The notes below the pieces were generated by a model. The model was not told the origin of the DNA. It ran no database searches and saw only the letters and a list, made by a program, of their open reading frames with translations. This document shows, one piece after another, positions 20,047 to 33,043 of a DNA stretch of 64,000 nucleotides; within the stretch, counting starts at the first letter, position 1, and each line of letters begins with the position of its first letter. The stretch is from Clitopilus passeckerianus (Eukaryota > Basidiomycota > Agaricomycetes > Agaricales > Entolomataceae): assembly GCA_944990035.1 (NCBI GenBank), contig CALYLX010000113.1, positions 248,001 through 312,000 of the forward strand, read 5' to 3'. The translations under genes and the position numbers were made by a program.

Positions 20047-21995
20047 GTTCGTTCGTTTCGAGAGGTGTTGGTGAAGGTGTTGGCAGAGGTTAGACTGGAA
20101 CGAGCGTGTTGATTGCCTTCTTATGTAGAGAAACCCCCAAGCCACCGGAAGATATATGAACCTCTGCCTCCATCAATCACACCGAGGACGAGGAGGAGGG
20201 CAAGTGAGGACCTTGTTTCTCGTCACGTTGGGCAGAAAGAAGTTCGAATGTCAACAAAAATTCCTCTTGATAATCCAAGCTTCAAGCCAAGCCAAGTTCA
20301 TTTACTATGCGAAGCAATTCCAATTCCAAGTCCGTCGATCAATTTAACGTAGGGCCGTGCTCCATCAGCAGAGACCTTGACCACCCCGGATCAATGGGCG
20401 ATTATTCTTTTCTACGATAACGGCAGTGTTTGTTGTGAACTCGTGAAGCTAGTTCTCTGTTGCAGAAAGCCTTGCAAAAGAATTACGGACTCCGGAGTTG
20501 CCCTTGGTAAACAAGAGTAATGTAACGACATACACAGCCACAATTATGGTGTTTGGAGTGACCTTGTTGGACAAGGTGATCAAGAAACAGAAATACTTGT
20601 TGGGTCGCTACTGGTTTGCGATGGTTTCCTCGGAACATGATTACACCTCCGCAGCCTCCGAAAAGCGCCATGAATTGGTGTTTTCCTAGGGATTGGGATA
20701 ATTCATAATGCTCTCGAAAGTTGATGAAAATCAATCAAGGATCCACCAAAAACGTGGCTTTCCCTTCGTATTGACCATGGAAACAGTGATTGAGCTAGAA
20801 TGCACAATAGTCTTCAAAGTATATCAGAATCAGCAGGGAAAAGATGAATGAAGACAGCGTGGCTATCTAGAACCTCGAGACCCTGTTGACGAGATATATT
20901 TCATCTTCTGGATTGTGGACTCCAGGCTAACTATAACTATCATTAGTGCGTTCCAGAAGCCCTGGTCCGATCGCTATTCGTAGCGCCCAAACTTTGGCAG
21001 ACTTGTGGGTCGAATCGGCGGCTTTAAACGGAATTTACACCTGCCGCCAGATTTCCCAAAGTCGTCGAGATTTCAAGACAAAATGGATTAATTTACTAGG
21101 TAGCACATCTCTTGCTTGAGACGAAAACTGGTTATTACTACTGTACTAAGTTTGACGCTATACGTACTGATTCAAATTTCAGGGTAGGTATTAACTATAG
21201 TTAAAATTATGGAGAGCGAGGGAAACAACACGAAGAAGCATCGCTGCGGATAATGTACAATATTACTTGGTGTTACGGGGCCAGTAAAGTAATTACAAGA
21301 CTTCGAGAAAAAATGAAGGACGAGTAGAATCGGTGAATTCGGGCCTTGGCTGTGATATTGAAGCTTCTCGCTAATGTCGTGAATGGCTGAGAGATGGATG
21401 GTGACTGTCAGATGCCGACGGTGGTGGGAAACCGCGGGACTGAGGTATTGAAAGCCCAGCCATAACGTTATGAGAAGTGGCGTACAGGAGCCGACGGGGG
21501 AGAGTGGTTTGGCGATGAGAAAAGTCGCTGAGCGGCCGTGGTGGTGGTGACGACACGAGGCTAAGGGCGGCAAAGAAGAGCGGGGTTCGCAGTAGGATGC
21601 GGTAAGGTGATGGGATATAATTGTACGGTGATCAAGGATTGAATGAAGGGTAAGGGACGATGTTGATCGCCGAAAGGACGAAAGAGCGACATTTGGTGGG
21701 GAAGTTTGCAGGCAAAGACGGTGGATGGCAAGCGAGCCGAAAGATAGAGAACGACTTGATTTCGATGATAGCAAAAAGAGAGGCGTATCCCAGATGTAGG
21801 TGTGAAAGCCAAGAAAGACGCAACGACGGCGTCACCAAGACATAATAAAGAAGAATAAAAAAGCCGATAGTAAAACAACTTCCGTGGTAGAACTAAAAGG
21901 TAAGGATCCAAAGGGCCAAAGGCCAAAGCACCGTTTTCTGTGCATACACCGACCCATATATGCGCCCATTCCAACCCCTCGTGGCGCAAACTCGC
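20047..21995. other. No gene seen
   Basis: Low-GC sequence. The longest open frame (minus, 21,172-21,774) has no recognised motifs and lies just past the stop of the gene at 21,996, so much of it may be 3' UTR. Nothing else stands out. Confidence 0.45.
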
Positions 21996-24292
21996 TTACA
22001 TCGACGAAGCCTGTGAGCTCATGCTCTCCCTTGCGGTGTGGTAGACGGACTCCCTCCTACTGACATCCCTCTCACTCTTCACCGTCTTCAAGCTTCTTGG
22101 GATCGTCAGCTGCGAACCCACTGAGCTCGTCGACCTCCTCACAGTCCTCGGAAGACTTGTCATCGAGGAGGTTGGAGACCTTGGTGGGGAAAGTGAAGAG
22201 GTAGGCGTGGGTCCTATCGGAAGAAGAGGTGTCGACCTTCGGGGTGGTCGAGGAGGAAGAGATCCCAGTGAAATAGAAAGAGAGGTAGGCGGTGAGGGGA
22301 AGGGATAGTTGTGAAGGGAAGGAAGGCTCTTGAAGCCAGGCGGCGTACTTGCTGGAGGGGAAGGGAAGGCTGAAGTGAGGGAGTATCTCGACATTGACGA
22401 TCGAGAGTATCGCGATGGTGAAGAAAGCGCTGATGCATATGCATCCCCAGCCTCGTCTTCAGAACCTGATGGTGTTGAAGGGAAGGAGGGTGGGAGGTTG
22501 AAAGCTGCTGAGGTTCCTGTTGCCAGGGCTGATGCGGATGGGAAGGTGGGCGAAGCTTTGAGAGAGGGGACGCGGAGGTCTGCAGTCGAAGTGGACGGTG
22601 ATAGAGTTGAAGTTTGGAGAGACGGAGACCTTGATAGAGGTGGTGGTCGAATGCTCAGCTTCGAGGGAGCAATACGGACAGCTCCGGACGACTTTCGACT
22701 CCTTGCATACGCAGGCTGAGAAGAGGGCGTAGAAGCAGGCGGTGTTACGATTTCTGGTACGTTGTCCTCGGGTGTGCCCTGCTTAGGTGCTTTCCCGGGG
22801 AAAGCGACCTTTTTCAAAGGCAAGCTCAGCGTCCAGTCTGTCTCTTCCCTCACGCTCGAGAGCGTGACTGTCCCGCTTCTCCTCCTTTTCCCTCCGTTGC
22901 CCCTGCACTTCTTCTTCCTGAGCGCCGACAGTCGCTCAGCGTCATCCTTAGGTAAAGCACCCAGCCCAAGGGTCCAGTCACAGTTCTCGTCCTCACAAGC
23001 CCCTTCGCATGATCCGTCGCACTCTGAGAACCCCTCATCCTCCGATGAGGAAGAAGAGGCGCCGGAAGTGACGGAGGACGTCTCAACCTCACTTGCGCTG
23101 GTCGAGGGCATGTCGGAAGAGAGAGATGCATCCTCCTCCCCTGAGAACCCTGGCATGGGTGGCGGAGGTAAGGGACAAGAAGGCGGCGGCGTCGGGGGCA
23201 ATGAAAGTGTTGGGCTAGCGCGCCTACGCCTATTTCGTTTGGGCTTAGGGTTCGAGGCACCGATGGAACGACTGCGTACGACTTGCACCGCATTCTTCGC
23301 AAATGGATCACCCTCCTCAAGACTGGGAGTCGCAAAAGGATGGTCGGCGAAGGTGTAGCCTGAGTAGAGGCTGCTGTCTTCAGAAGGCGAAGGGGGTTGG
23401 GAGGCGCTCGGATCTTCCGCATATAGTGACCAACGGTTAGACGCTATTGTCGGAGCATTCCTCTCGTGGGCGTCGTTGCCATCGGAAGTTATGAATACAG
23501 GAGTGGTAGGTGTGCGGCAAGCATGGTCCGTGATAGTGGATGCGGTCGACGAGCTTGAGTTAGACCTTGCCCGTGAGGAGAGAGGGGAAGGCGGTGAGCT
23601 ATCGGGACTGTCACGGCCGTATTCAGTACCAGGACGCGAGATAACTGAAGGAGGGCGAGAAAATATGCTGAATCCTGTGTGCGAGGGTGTGGGCTTCGGG
23701 GTGTCGGGGCGTTGAATCGTAATTGATGGTGCAGGTGAAGAGTGAATGTAGTCCTCATCTGAGTCCGAGTCTTCGAAGAATGATACAGGGGAACGACGAC
23801 CAAGAGACGTTGTGCTGAGCCTAGGTTGGATTATGTTGGTGTATCTCTCCTTGGGTTCGTGTCGGAGATGGGTCGCGACTGAGGCATGTCTCTTGATCTT
23901 GTTGAGCAGCTGACGAGGTCTGCTTGGTGAGCTTGTGTGACAGAAAGACGGCGCGGTCACGAAGTCCATGTTGCTCGACGAGGATGTCGAGACCAGCGAC
24001 GTGGGTATAGTCGAATGGGAGGGAGACGATTTGACGTCTAATAAATATAACGTTAAGTTCTAAGGAGCAATGCGGTAAAAGGTAAGAAAGTAAATTTACC
24101 TCTGGTTTGCGATTTGACATTTGTTTCAGGGTTGTCACCGCCCTCGAGTCCCTGCCCAAAATGCACCAATGTTTGGGATAAACGATCCTGAGATTCCAGC
24201 TGGAATGCGAGCGCCACCAGATTGCCGAATTCTGCAACCGAAAAGGGTCCTGATGACGCTGGTTCGCCACTTTCAGAAGTACAAGAATCCAT
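21996..24292 (-). CDS. Large disordered Ser/Pro-rich protein, paralogue of 33,044-34,753
   Basis: Exons 24,292-24,100 and 24,037-21,996 (62-base intron) join in phase to 744 residues. The first exon encodes a short, possibly folded segment (PFSVAEFGNLVALAFQLES). The rest is low in hydrophobics and rich in Ser, Pro, Arg and Thr, with a basic patch RQLLNKIKRHASVATHLR, an ASNRWSLYAED motif, a Cys/acidic insert (ECDGSCEGACEDENCDW) and a C-terminal DVSRRESVYHTARESM. Basic patch, RWSxY motif and SVYxxA tail recur at the same relative places in the gene at 33,044, together with the same two-exon layout, so the two are paralogues. No catalytic domain, signal peptide or membrane span is visible. Many SP/TP sites suggest phosphorylation. 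Function unknown. Confidence 0.8.
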
Positions 24293-26839
24293 ATTTTACA
24301 ACAAGAATATGAAACGAAGGAGCGACTATGGTTGATAGCGGGAGATGGTGGTGGTACAAGGGAAAGAAAGGAGGAACGAACAGAGGCACTCGCTGCCAGC
24401 CATTCATAAACTTTTATTGGGCGTTCAAATTCATGGATAATCAATGCGGCATGCGGAAGGGAAATAATGCCCATTTTGAGAGGAATTGCCCATTTAAGGA
24501 ACCCCTATTGCTATTTTGGCTTTAAATCGCGTCAAAGATCTGATGGCTTTGTCGGTTAATTCATTCGGCATCGTGCCGCCCGGGTATTTGCGGAGAGACC
24601 TTCTTTGACCTTCCTTTCAACCTGCCACTGGTGTCGTTCCAAGCACTCTACACTTCTACCTATGCCATATATTGACCTGGCAACCGCGAGTCCCTCTTCA
24701 TTCCGGTCCCGGGATTCCCTAACAAAAGCTATTGCTCGTTCTGTACTTGCCTTTCATCGCAATATATTCATTTTTCGGTTCCAACTTGTGTTTGGCTGAC
24801 ACTGCGCACATTGATCGTACCGCGTCGGAAGGATTCCATACATTTCCTTCCTCCGGGGCTGAATATTCCAGTTTACCCGCCGCAACCCATGCGATCGCAA
24901 AACCCCTCTTCGCCCACTTAAATTTGCCAGCTCAGCTCGGAAGGCAGCCAAGATCACCCGGCATGGATAGAGAACCGGACAGATTTCTCGAATTACGGTA
25001 TCCAAGATAATGATGACATTGACGGCTTGCTTCGACTTCGAGTCGCCGAACGTCGAATCTTCTCTGGCAGCTCGCATAGCATCGGCAGGTACTTTGGCTA
25101 CGACTGTCTTCTTCAGGATATATGAAAACTTTGCCCAAGGTGGGGTCTTTACCGGAACCGAGGTCTTGTTAACTGCGAACGCTTTTAACAGGATAAACAT
25201 TTCCTGGGTTTTTCCCCACAGCGAACAGGAAGTTTGCGATTTACTCCACCCGCACCCATGCTGTTCGAGAGTCTATGCTGACATATGATCTTTTGGCGAC
25301 AGATTTCTATCATTCGCGTTTAACCTACTCGCTCTTTGAAAGTCTGTTTCATGATATAATTCCCCGATGAAATACACGTTTTGCGCTAAGATCATCTCTA
25401 TGACATATCCCATCTACTCGTGGACTCCCTTTTCATTATAGCGCCTTTGAATGAATTAGACGTTCATCAGTTCATCACATTCATATTCCCACTGATTGCC
25501 TCTTGGCCGAAAATCGTCAATCACTTTTGCGAAGTGAGATCGCAAGTTGACAAAGCCCTTCCCGGTAACTCAAAGGCCAACACAAATCTGTCACCGCTTC
25601 GAGGACCTGCGAAATCTTCAGTACGAACATCAGTCATCGTGTTGATTAGTGCAAGAACCCACACCGAGCATGTCTTCTATTTAACCCCAGGATTCTGTGG
25701 AGTTGTGGACGCTCAGGGTTCTTGTGCACCCCTATTTGTCCATTGCATCTATTCGAAGCCTCTGAAATTCAGCCTGGCTGGGGACAGTTGACGATCTCTT
25801 CGCCTGACCTGTGATTTTCACATTCCAAACATAGGCGTGAGTTGTGGCATGACCCCACGACGACTCCCTTCGAGTCCTCCTTCGTAATTCACGTCTTCCT
25901 TTCAAAGGGAACAAACTCTTCCGATCGGAGGACCTTCCAAGGATACAAAGAAACGCCACTCATTTATTTTTCGAACCCAGGCCGACACGGACCGGACGAG
26001 GAGAGTTGTCGGAACATGTGCTACATATACAGGTTGAGACGTTGTAATGAAGTGTAAGGGGACTGCCCAACAAAGACCTGGTCCCTGTCCCTTGTATCAT
26101 TTCTATGCTAGTATATTTTAGGATATGAAGCACCCAGTCGTCGGAGAATTCCAGTATCGTCTGCGCGAACTCGATATGGACCTCCTAGTTGCTCGCCTCG
26201 ACAGCTGAGGAGGCCTTCTCGGGAACTGGATCGCAAAAGGGACGACCAGCTTCGTAGAGGAAACACACTTCCAGAAAATATTGAGAGAGTTAGCCGGACC
26301 CCGACGTCACGGTTAGGCGATTAGAATGCCGGAGTACACAAAGCAGTACAGCAGCACGCACCCTGTCAAAGACGTCACCGGTCTGTAACTTGTACAAGTC
26401 CATGACAGCGCTGAGCCAAAGAGATTTATCCACCTATGCCATAAGATTTAGAGTTAACCGTCTCTCATGCCGTCCGAGGCAGAAGGTTCATATGCAGCAC
26501 ATGTGCTTCCGTTTGGAATAGATAGGTACGACGCCAATGTTCCTCGCCGCCAAGTAGCAATCGGAGAAGAAAATCGAGATGCTACGCAGTATTTCTGAGG
26601 ATGTACGGCGCAGGGAAGGTCGACTTTGGCGGGTTTGGCGCGTGATAGTCCGCTCTTCATTCTCCCACCAGGTACTAGCCCTCCAAACCACCGTAGTGCT
26701 TGACGGCGGCCAAGATACAAGATATCAGTCCATACTAAAGACTTTAGCTTCATACCACATGAAATTTTGGATTTTATGTCCCTGTATCGGATCCACCTGT
26801 TCTTCACCTCTCATGAAGAATCAAAGGATATATAATCAC
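24293..26839. other. No gene supported over ~2.5 kb
   Basis: Upstream of the disordered-protein gene. Open frames (for example 24,732-25,010, 25,010-25,288 and 25,420-25,791) are short, unspliced and without recognised motifs. I see no transposon ends. It may hold promoter sequence and decayed coding material. Confidence 0.4.
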
Positions 26840-27780
26840 ATGGATTGCTCAAATCTTCCCTCCCAAATTGCCACTGACATCGTAGTTAAAAATATGAGGG
26901 GCTGTATCATCCGACGCCCACAGGTTTCAAAAGTTTTCTCAAGACGTCGACAGACAGGCACGATGCGTTCCAAACGTTGCCGCACTGGGCGGTCTTTGAA
27001 CCGCCTCGAGGTCATAGTTGATGGTGGTGTGGCAGCAGGTATCCCGTCAGATACAAGTCATCTGATGCCCAGGAAGTCCATAGAAATCCTGGTAGTATTG
27101 GTGCCAGGTCGACGACGCTCAGCCCATAAAGCACAGTTCCAGATTCAGACCCAATCAATATCGACTACCAGCAACTGCAGAATAACGAGAGGTTTGGAAA
27201 CCCATCTCCTTCGGTTAACCTTTACCGGGGATCTAATAGAACAGAAGCGGGGGAAATGGGCGACATGCCAACTCATTCTTGAATAATAGCTACTTGGACC
27301 AGGGTTAGTTCGCTGGAAAGCCATCGTGAACCGTTCATCTATGGCTACATCCGGTCAGGAAAAGGGAGGATCTCATTACGGGATGAAGCCACAGCTCTGC
27401 TTCATTATCGGCAGAATACAGCCCTGAAATGCAAGGGAAAATATCTGCAAAGAGTTCAGGCGCAAACTCAGGCCACAATTCTCGCCATCGCTCGTTATCT
27501 TATCTCGGATTCGGAAACCGGAGATTTTGCAACCAAATTGCCAACAAGTCGCCTCGTGCCATTTGTGGGGCATCAATTAACGTGTTGCGCTATACCGTCG
27601 AGGGAAGCTTTAATTTTTCAACTTTCATCCCTCACAATTAAAGGTGAATGGAGGTCTCCATCCCTTCAATCTTCTTTCGGAGGGTCCTGGGCCACTCGTT
27701 CAGCCTGCCACAGCACTACAATCTGCCGCAATGGTCAACATGAGCGTCTGTTGACTGATAAAGCATATGTGTTCTTAATA
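26840..27780 (+). pseudogene. Decayed F-box-like coding remnant
   Basis: From 26,840 the plus strand reads NHMDCSNLPSQIATDIVVKN, which looks like the start of an F-box (LPxxIxxxI). After a frame change come coding-like pieces in other frames: VPDSDPINIDYQQLQNNERF (from about 27,137) and LRDEATALLHYRQNTAL with ARYLISDSETGDFATKL (27,374-27,540). Stops and shifts separate them. The 3' half has a diverged second copy at 29,230-29,700, so this sequence was duplicated together with the BTB gene that follows. Confidence 0.45.
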
Positions 27781-27923
27781 TGATCCACAGTTCAGACATC
27801 GTACGAAGTACCCTGCGACCTGTGCGCCTATTTGAAAGCGCTTCTCGAGCTGTTAAAAGCCGCGTCGTTCCCAATCAGATTTCGCCTCTATCGTCGCTCC
27901 TTCTTACTGTTGCTTTTGCTGTG

Positions 27924-29106
27924 ATGGAAGAAAACATCGTTGCAAACATTTCTCCCTGTTCTACGCCATCCTTGTCGGAAACTTCTGTCATACAGGATGA
28001 GACTTATTTCTTGGACGTTATAACATTCCAGGTAATTATATCTCATTTCTTTAGTTCATACACGATAACTCAATTTCACTTAATTTAGGTTGGAAACACG
28101 CAATTTCGTGTTCCCTCTACTCCATTCACGGAGAACATGTGGTTCGAAACGACCGCGGGTAGATACTCTCTGGTCGACTCTGACCTGAGTGGTGATGTTG
28201 TGGTCCTTGGCGATGTTGCAAAAGAAGATTTTAAAGCCCTCCTGAAAGTCTTTTATCCCCCGTACGTTCTCCTTTTTTGACCCTATGAGATTTACTGTCT
28301 GACCTCCGCTCGGAAGGCCTCGCTTCACCAAGCAAACCTGCTTGAAAGAAGAGGAGTGGATTGGTGTCTTACGCCTTTCGTCTGACTGGGGCATGATCCA
28401 GGTCAGGCGCAATGCTATCGAGATGATACTCTACCAAATGATATCACCTGTGTTGAAAGTGCGGGTTGGACGCGAATTCGATGCACCTGAGCTACTCAAG
28501 GCCGGACATCTGGAACTTGTGAAGCGCCAGGAGCCGTTATCTACCCTCGAAGCTGAAAAGCTTGGAATCGACCTGTCTGTGCAAATCTTCAAAGCCCGAG
28601 AACACCACCTAAAGCAATATCGACTATTGTACACGAGCAGCATGGGTAGACCTTCCACCACCGTCCAGGCGATAGACCACGAAACGGCTATACTGAAGAA
28701 AGCTACGGATAGCGAGTTTCAAGATGTTTTATCGGTCCCACAATCTACAGACCTAAATCCTGTTGAGCTTCTAGAGCTCGCTCGCGAGTCTGGAGTCAAG
28801 GAGTGGATTCAGACCGCTCTGTACAACTTCGTACAGCGCCCCACCTTCCTCACTTTGAGGGAATCCTACAGCCTCGGTCTTCAGGACGCTATCGGAATCT
28901 GTCGTGCCAGAGAAGCCGCATTCCTGGAGATGAAGGCCCGCCTGGATTCTCGTGGTTACTGTTGCACAATTTCATTTGATTACGTAACTGCGATCAGAGA
29001 GGCCGCAAAGCTGCTGTCGCTTGAGGATGACGACGCGACGGGTGTTGGGCAGGGTGTGGGGTCTGGCCTTCCACTTGCGAAGAAAAAGAAATCGAAGAAA
29101 AAATGA
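27924..29106 (+). CDS. BTB/POZ-domain protein 1
   Basis: Exons 27,924-28,031, 28,089-28,261 and 28,317-29,106 join in phase to 356 residues. The N-terminal half follows the agaricomycete BTB pattern: DETYFLDVITFQ at the end of exon 1, VGNTQFRVPSTPF, DVVVLGDVAKEDFKALLKVF and YPP in exon 2, then KEEEWIGVLRLSSDWGMIQV with RRNAIEMI. The remainder is helical (STLEAEKLGIDLSVQIFKAR; LGLQDAIGICRAREAAFLEM) and ends in a Lys-rich tail (KKKKSKKK). BTB domains mediate dimerisation and often link substrates to Cul3 ligases, but this group is otherwise uncharacterised. The next gene (30,256) is a tandem paralogue with identical intron positions. Confidence 0.88.
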
Positions 29107-29229
29107 TCCTGTTGTGTCATTTAGCTTAAGTTTCCCTAGTTCGCTTTTGATAGTCTTCCCCACTCAAGTAGGACCGCCTACAACTTACATCGTAAACTAT
29201 TCTAATATTCATCCATGAACTGCATCTGG

Positions 29230-29700
29230 TCTGAGCGAAACAGACCTCATAACGAGATGAAGCCACAGTTCTGGTTTATGAAACGCATCGAGAAGTTTCT
29301 GCGGAGTTCAGGCACAAGCTCCAGCTGAGGATCACCCCATGTTATCTTATCTCGGATTCGGACATCGGAAATTTGGCTGCTCAGTTGCGCAATGAATTTC
29401 TGGAATTGCAACTTGCGCTAGACCTCCATGCACTGTCCAAGGCTGTGTGTTATCGTTAGACGTTCCGATACCCCACATTTGGATGGATACCAGCGGTGGC
29501 ACCCCACACCCATCTTCTTTTATTACAACTGGTTGAGACTACTGTATCCCATCTTCAGGCTTCTAAATACAACGTGTCGAAGGTCTTGGGCCACGTTTTC
29601 GCTGCTTCTCCGACCCACCACTGGCAGCTGCAGCACTGGGTGCCATGGTCTACTTAGTTGAGATACTTGGGCCTGATATGGAGCGTCTTATTTTCTCTTG
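29230..29700 (+). repeat. Diverged second copy of the 27,300-27,780 remnant
   Basis: Shared words include gatgaagccacag (27,383 and 29,261) and ttatcttatctcggattcgga (27,494 and 29,341), with the encoded RDEATxL and YLISDSxxGxxAxxL in both. Each copy precedes a BTB gene, so the duplicated unit is roughly remnant plus BTB gene, about 2 kb. The stretch from 29,700 to 30,255 holds no gene. Confidence 0.6.
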
Positions 29701-30202
29701 TTGCCAGCCATCGGGGTGTTATATTGCCAGTCCAAAGGTCGTCCTTCAAGGTACTTGACAAACAGACTTTCAAGGGCTTGCTTATTTGGAACCTCCGACT
29801 GTATCACCACATGGAGAAAATCCTACGATACTCTTGTTACAGCAGATGGCCTTCTTTGCCTTCTAACGTCTCGCCTTCGGTCATGCATACACCGTGTTAC
29901 GGCCACGCCTGATTCTGCCAGTGTAATGGCTCGCCTCTGAAAAAATTACGTCATACATATCTTCAGCCTACGCACCGTAAAGCTCTGTTGGGTCGCTATC
30001 AAGACAGGGGGTAAACTAATACAGGAAAGGATCAGAGAAGATTATGCCCACTTTCCCGCTATGCATGCTCTGCTTTCTGGGCCACCACGTTGCCATCAAC
30101 GTCTTTATTTGTGTTCTGATTCCCGTCTTGATTCACTAGCATGCGTTTGAGCGAAGCACTCAAGGCGCCTATGGGTGAAGCAGTCGGCTTTCCCCAAGAA
30201 CC

Positions 30203-30209
30203 TATAAAG
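30203..30209 (+). promoter_or_regulatory. TATA-like element upstream of second BTB gene
   Basis: TATAAAG, 53 bases before the start codon at 30,256. Confidence 0.4.
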
Positions 30210-30255
30210 GTAGGCCAGACGACAAGCTAGAGCCGTATCCATGCATTGTAGTCTC

Positions 30256-31344
30256 ATGGAGTCTAGCATTCAATCAGTAACTCCGCCTGCGACACCAACT
30301 GCCGTCGACATTTCTGACACTCATAGCAAGACCTATTTCCTCGATTCCATTGTCTTTCAGGTAAATCGACCACGTTTTCAAGTAAGTATATCATTCTGAT
30401 CGTATGAAGGTCGAAAACGAGTACTTTGGGGTACCCTCAATTCAGTTCACAAGGGCTCAGTGTTTTAACACCATGGCCTGCGATGCCGTGCAAGACAACA
30501 AGCTAACCTGTGATGTCATCCAACTGAATGGAATAAAGACAGACGAGTTTGATGCCTTGTTGACCGTCCTTTATCCTCTGTAAGCGTTCAAGCAAGCAAA
30601 TATAGAACCAATGACCCTTATATATCTTTTGCGTAGACCGTTTTTTGGACAGAAGACGAATCTTTCGGAGGAAGGCTGGATCGCTGTACTTCGAATCTCT
30701 TCCGTATGGGGTATGATGGACATCAGGAGAGCTGCCCTTGAGGCGCTCATGAAACCAGAGATATCCCTTCTGTCACAGATTTCCGTCGGAAGCACCTTCT
30801 ATGCACCTTCCCTCACCGAAACTGGCACCCTTGAGCTCCTCATGAGAAATGACTCCGTCACGCTTAGCGATGCCGCAATCCTGGGGTTGGAGGCGTCATT
30901 TCGTGTTCTTGCTGCCCGAGATCACTGCTATGCCCAGTACCAGACTTGGTATCACACAAGGTTCGGAGGAAATGTTACCAGCGCGACCCTCACATCCTCC
31001 CAAATCGAAGCTTCCGCCGTTTTAAAATCTATCGCGAGGGAATTTCAAGATGTTCTCGAACCGCAACAGACCGAAGTTCAGAATGATGTTACGTTATTGT
31101 GCCTCGCCGTGAATGCAAGCTGGCCAGTTGGGTCGAGGGGGCTTATGAGAAGTTGGTCAAGCAGACGAATTTCCTCTCCCTTGAGGAAGCCAAGGCACTT
31201 GGTTTACAGGATACAGTCGGGATCGGGAGAGCCAGAGAGGCAACGTTTCTTGCTTTGAAAGAGGCAACCATTGCTAGGGGTAAAAAGTGCCCGATCCTGT
31301 TTGACTATAAAGAGGCTATGAGAGCCGCTTTTCGAGGCCCGTAG
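30256..31344 (+). pseudogene. BTB/POZ-domain protein 2 with one-base frameshift
   Basis: Exons 30,256-30,360, 30,410-30,579 and 30,637-31,344 parallel those of the first BTB gene. Exon 1 ends KTYFLDSIVFQ; exon 2 has VENEYFGVPSIQFTR and KTDEFDALLTVLYPL; exon 3 has SEEGWIAVLRISSVWGMMDI with RRAALEAL. At about 31,107 the frame reads CLAVNASWPV, while the next frame gives RECKLASWVEGAYEKLV, which aligns with ARESGVKEWIQTAL of the paralogue. One C missing from a CCC run explains it; with it the exons total 328 codons including stop. The downstream frame stays open and conserved (LGLQDTVGIGRAREATFLAL), so either the loss is very recent or it is a sequencing error. Confidence 0.8.
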
Positions 31345-32093
31345 TCCTAATGAAGGAGAGAAAACATATTCCTTCTTGTAGACCTGGGCGAACACGACCA
31401 GTGATAACCGAAAATACATCCTTGTTCGCAGTTCTTCATTACCGCAGAGCTTTTAGATCCTATATTAACCTCATGTGGAGTCTCGCCTGAACTGTCGATC
31501 ATGGTTACCGATTTGTACCTCAGAGTGATGAATTCAAGCTCCAGGAAACGATCGAGGACGTAAAGAGTGGCTAGAAGTCGTGTGACTGGTAGACTTTGGA
31601 ACATTTCAATACTGATACGTACATCTCTAGATCTCATCCACATTGAAGGCATGTTTAGAAGCTCTCAAACCGCATACCGAGTTCGGAGGAGTCCATTGAA
31701 AAGCCCTCTGAAGTCGTAATATTGCGCCATAACAAGCATAGGTTTATAGCATTTAATTTCGAGTAGAAGCACACAACGTGGCGAACACCTGTACAAAAGT
31801 GTACAAAAGGCTCCGAATCTGTCAAGATTGTCAGTATGAACGACTTGCAGCCTCTAGTCATCGTCCCATTGCCGCTATCATCCCCGCGGTCTCATGGAGG
31901 CTACCAAAACGTCAAACATACCCCCATCTTCGTCAGCAATGATGCCAATCATCGCCTACCCTGTTCAACGTCGGCAGGATTACTCATCTCCATGCCCTAG
32001 GACGCGTACACCGTGATCTCTGCGTCTCGCTGGCGATCGTATAAATACGAAATGGGTTTCAAGGGCCTGTTTATCCGAAAGCCCATTCGCGGC
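31345..32093. other. No gene seen
   Basis: Intergenic between BTB2 and the first GFA-type gene. TATA-like TATAAATA is at 32,040-32,047, 54 bases before the start codon at 32,094. Confidence 0.5.
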
Positions 32094-32617
32094 ATGGCTG
32101 AAAACACCACTCGCCACGGTTCCTGCCTCTGTCGCTCCGTCCGGTATGAAGTTAGGGGGAGCCCCTTCAAATTCGTGATCTGCCACTGCGAAAATTGTAG
32201 AAAAGCCTCCGGCTCCGGAATTATGCCGAACGGACACTTCAGGTCGAACGTGAGTTTCTGTGATTTTACATCTCCGTAGTGGCATGCTCATAAATTTGCG
32301 CCACATTAGCAAGTCGTTGTACGTCAAGGGGAAGACGTTATACGGTCCTACGTTGATCGCAACACCGCGAGCGGCAACGAGCTCTTCCGTTTGTTTTGTG
32401 CTAGGTGTGGGTCCAGCCTATTCGCCAAAAATAACAAGTTCGAGGACTTGACTATTGTCAATGCCGGAACACTGAACGACAATGTGGATTGGGGTGGGCC
32501 TTTCATCCAACACTTTCCTACAACTTGTCTAATGCCATTGAAGTGCCTACAGAGGAAACCTTTCCCGAATGCCAGAGGCTCTGGGTGGTAGGATTAAGAG
32601 GCAGCTCGACGACCTAG
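32094..32617 (+). CDS. GFA/CENP-V-type zinc-binding protein 1
   Basis: Exons 32,094-32,249, 32,310-32,493 and 32,544-32,617 join in phase to 137 residues, a normal length for the family. The zinc ligands are all present: HGSCLCRSVRYEV (CxC), CHCENCRKASGSG (CxxC within CHCxNC) and FCARCGSSLF (CxxC). The family includes glutathione-dependent formaldehyde-activating enzyme and CENP-V; many fungal members have no assigned substrate. The start was taken at MAENTTRHG; an upstream in-frame ATG at 32,053 exists. It is a paralogue of 35,872-36,424, with the same exon structure and an identical first-exon length of 156 bases. Confidence 0.9.
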
Positions 32618-33043
32618 CACATAGATACCGTCAAGCCCATAGATACTGTCGAGCTTCATGTTGTTTTCCACTTGCTATCATATCTGCTTTCGTGTCACAA
32701 TCGCCTCTGAAACTGAAAGGGTTCAGCATAGGCATGAATGAGATGAATCTTGTAAACATTATAACACAGTACAGCGTCAAACACCAGAATAACAGCGCGT
32801 CCAGACCGCGAACGAAGGTTCCACTAAACAACGGATAATATACGATAACAACAGGCGATATTCTAATATACACTAATCGTACAGCTTTGGGTTTGTAACC
32901 TATTGGTGATCGCAGGGTGCAAATGAATGGGTGTAACAAGAAGGGTGATGCGAAATCAAAGCGAAAGGCAAGAAATAAGTGGATGTATGCGCGCTGAATT
33001 GGATCATCATCGTCTAGAGAAGTCAAATGGGCCCGGGAATGGC
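32618..33043. other. No gene seen
   Basis: Spacer between convergent genes (GFA-type plus, disordered protein minus); presumably 3' UTRs. Confidence 0.5.

Noticed and set aside
21172..21774. 200-codon minus-strand open frame downstream of 21,996
   Set aside because: Low-complexity Ser/His/Leu content, no recognised motif, position fits a 3' UTR.
22762..23358. Long plus-strand open frame inside the disordered-protein gene
   Set aside because: Antisense shadow of a Ser/Pro-rich exon; no splice sites or motifs of its own.
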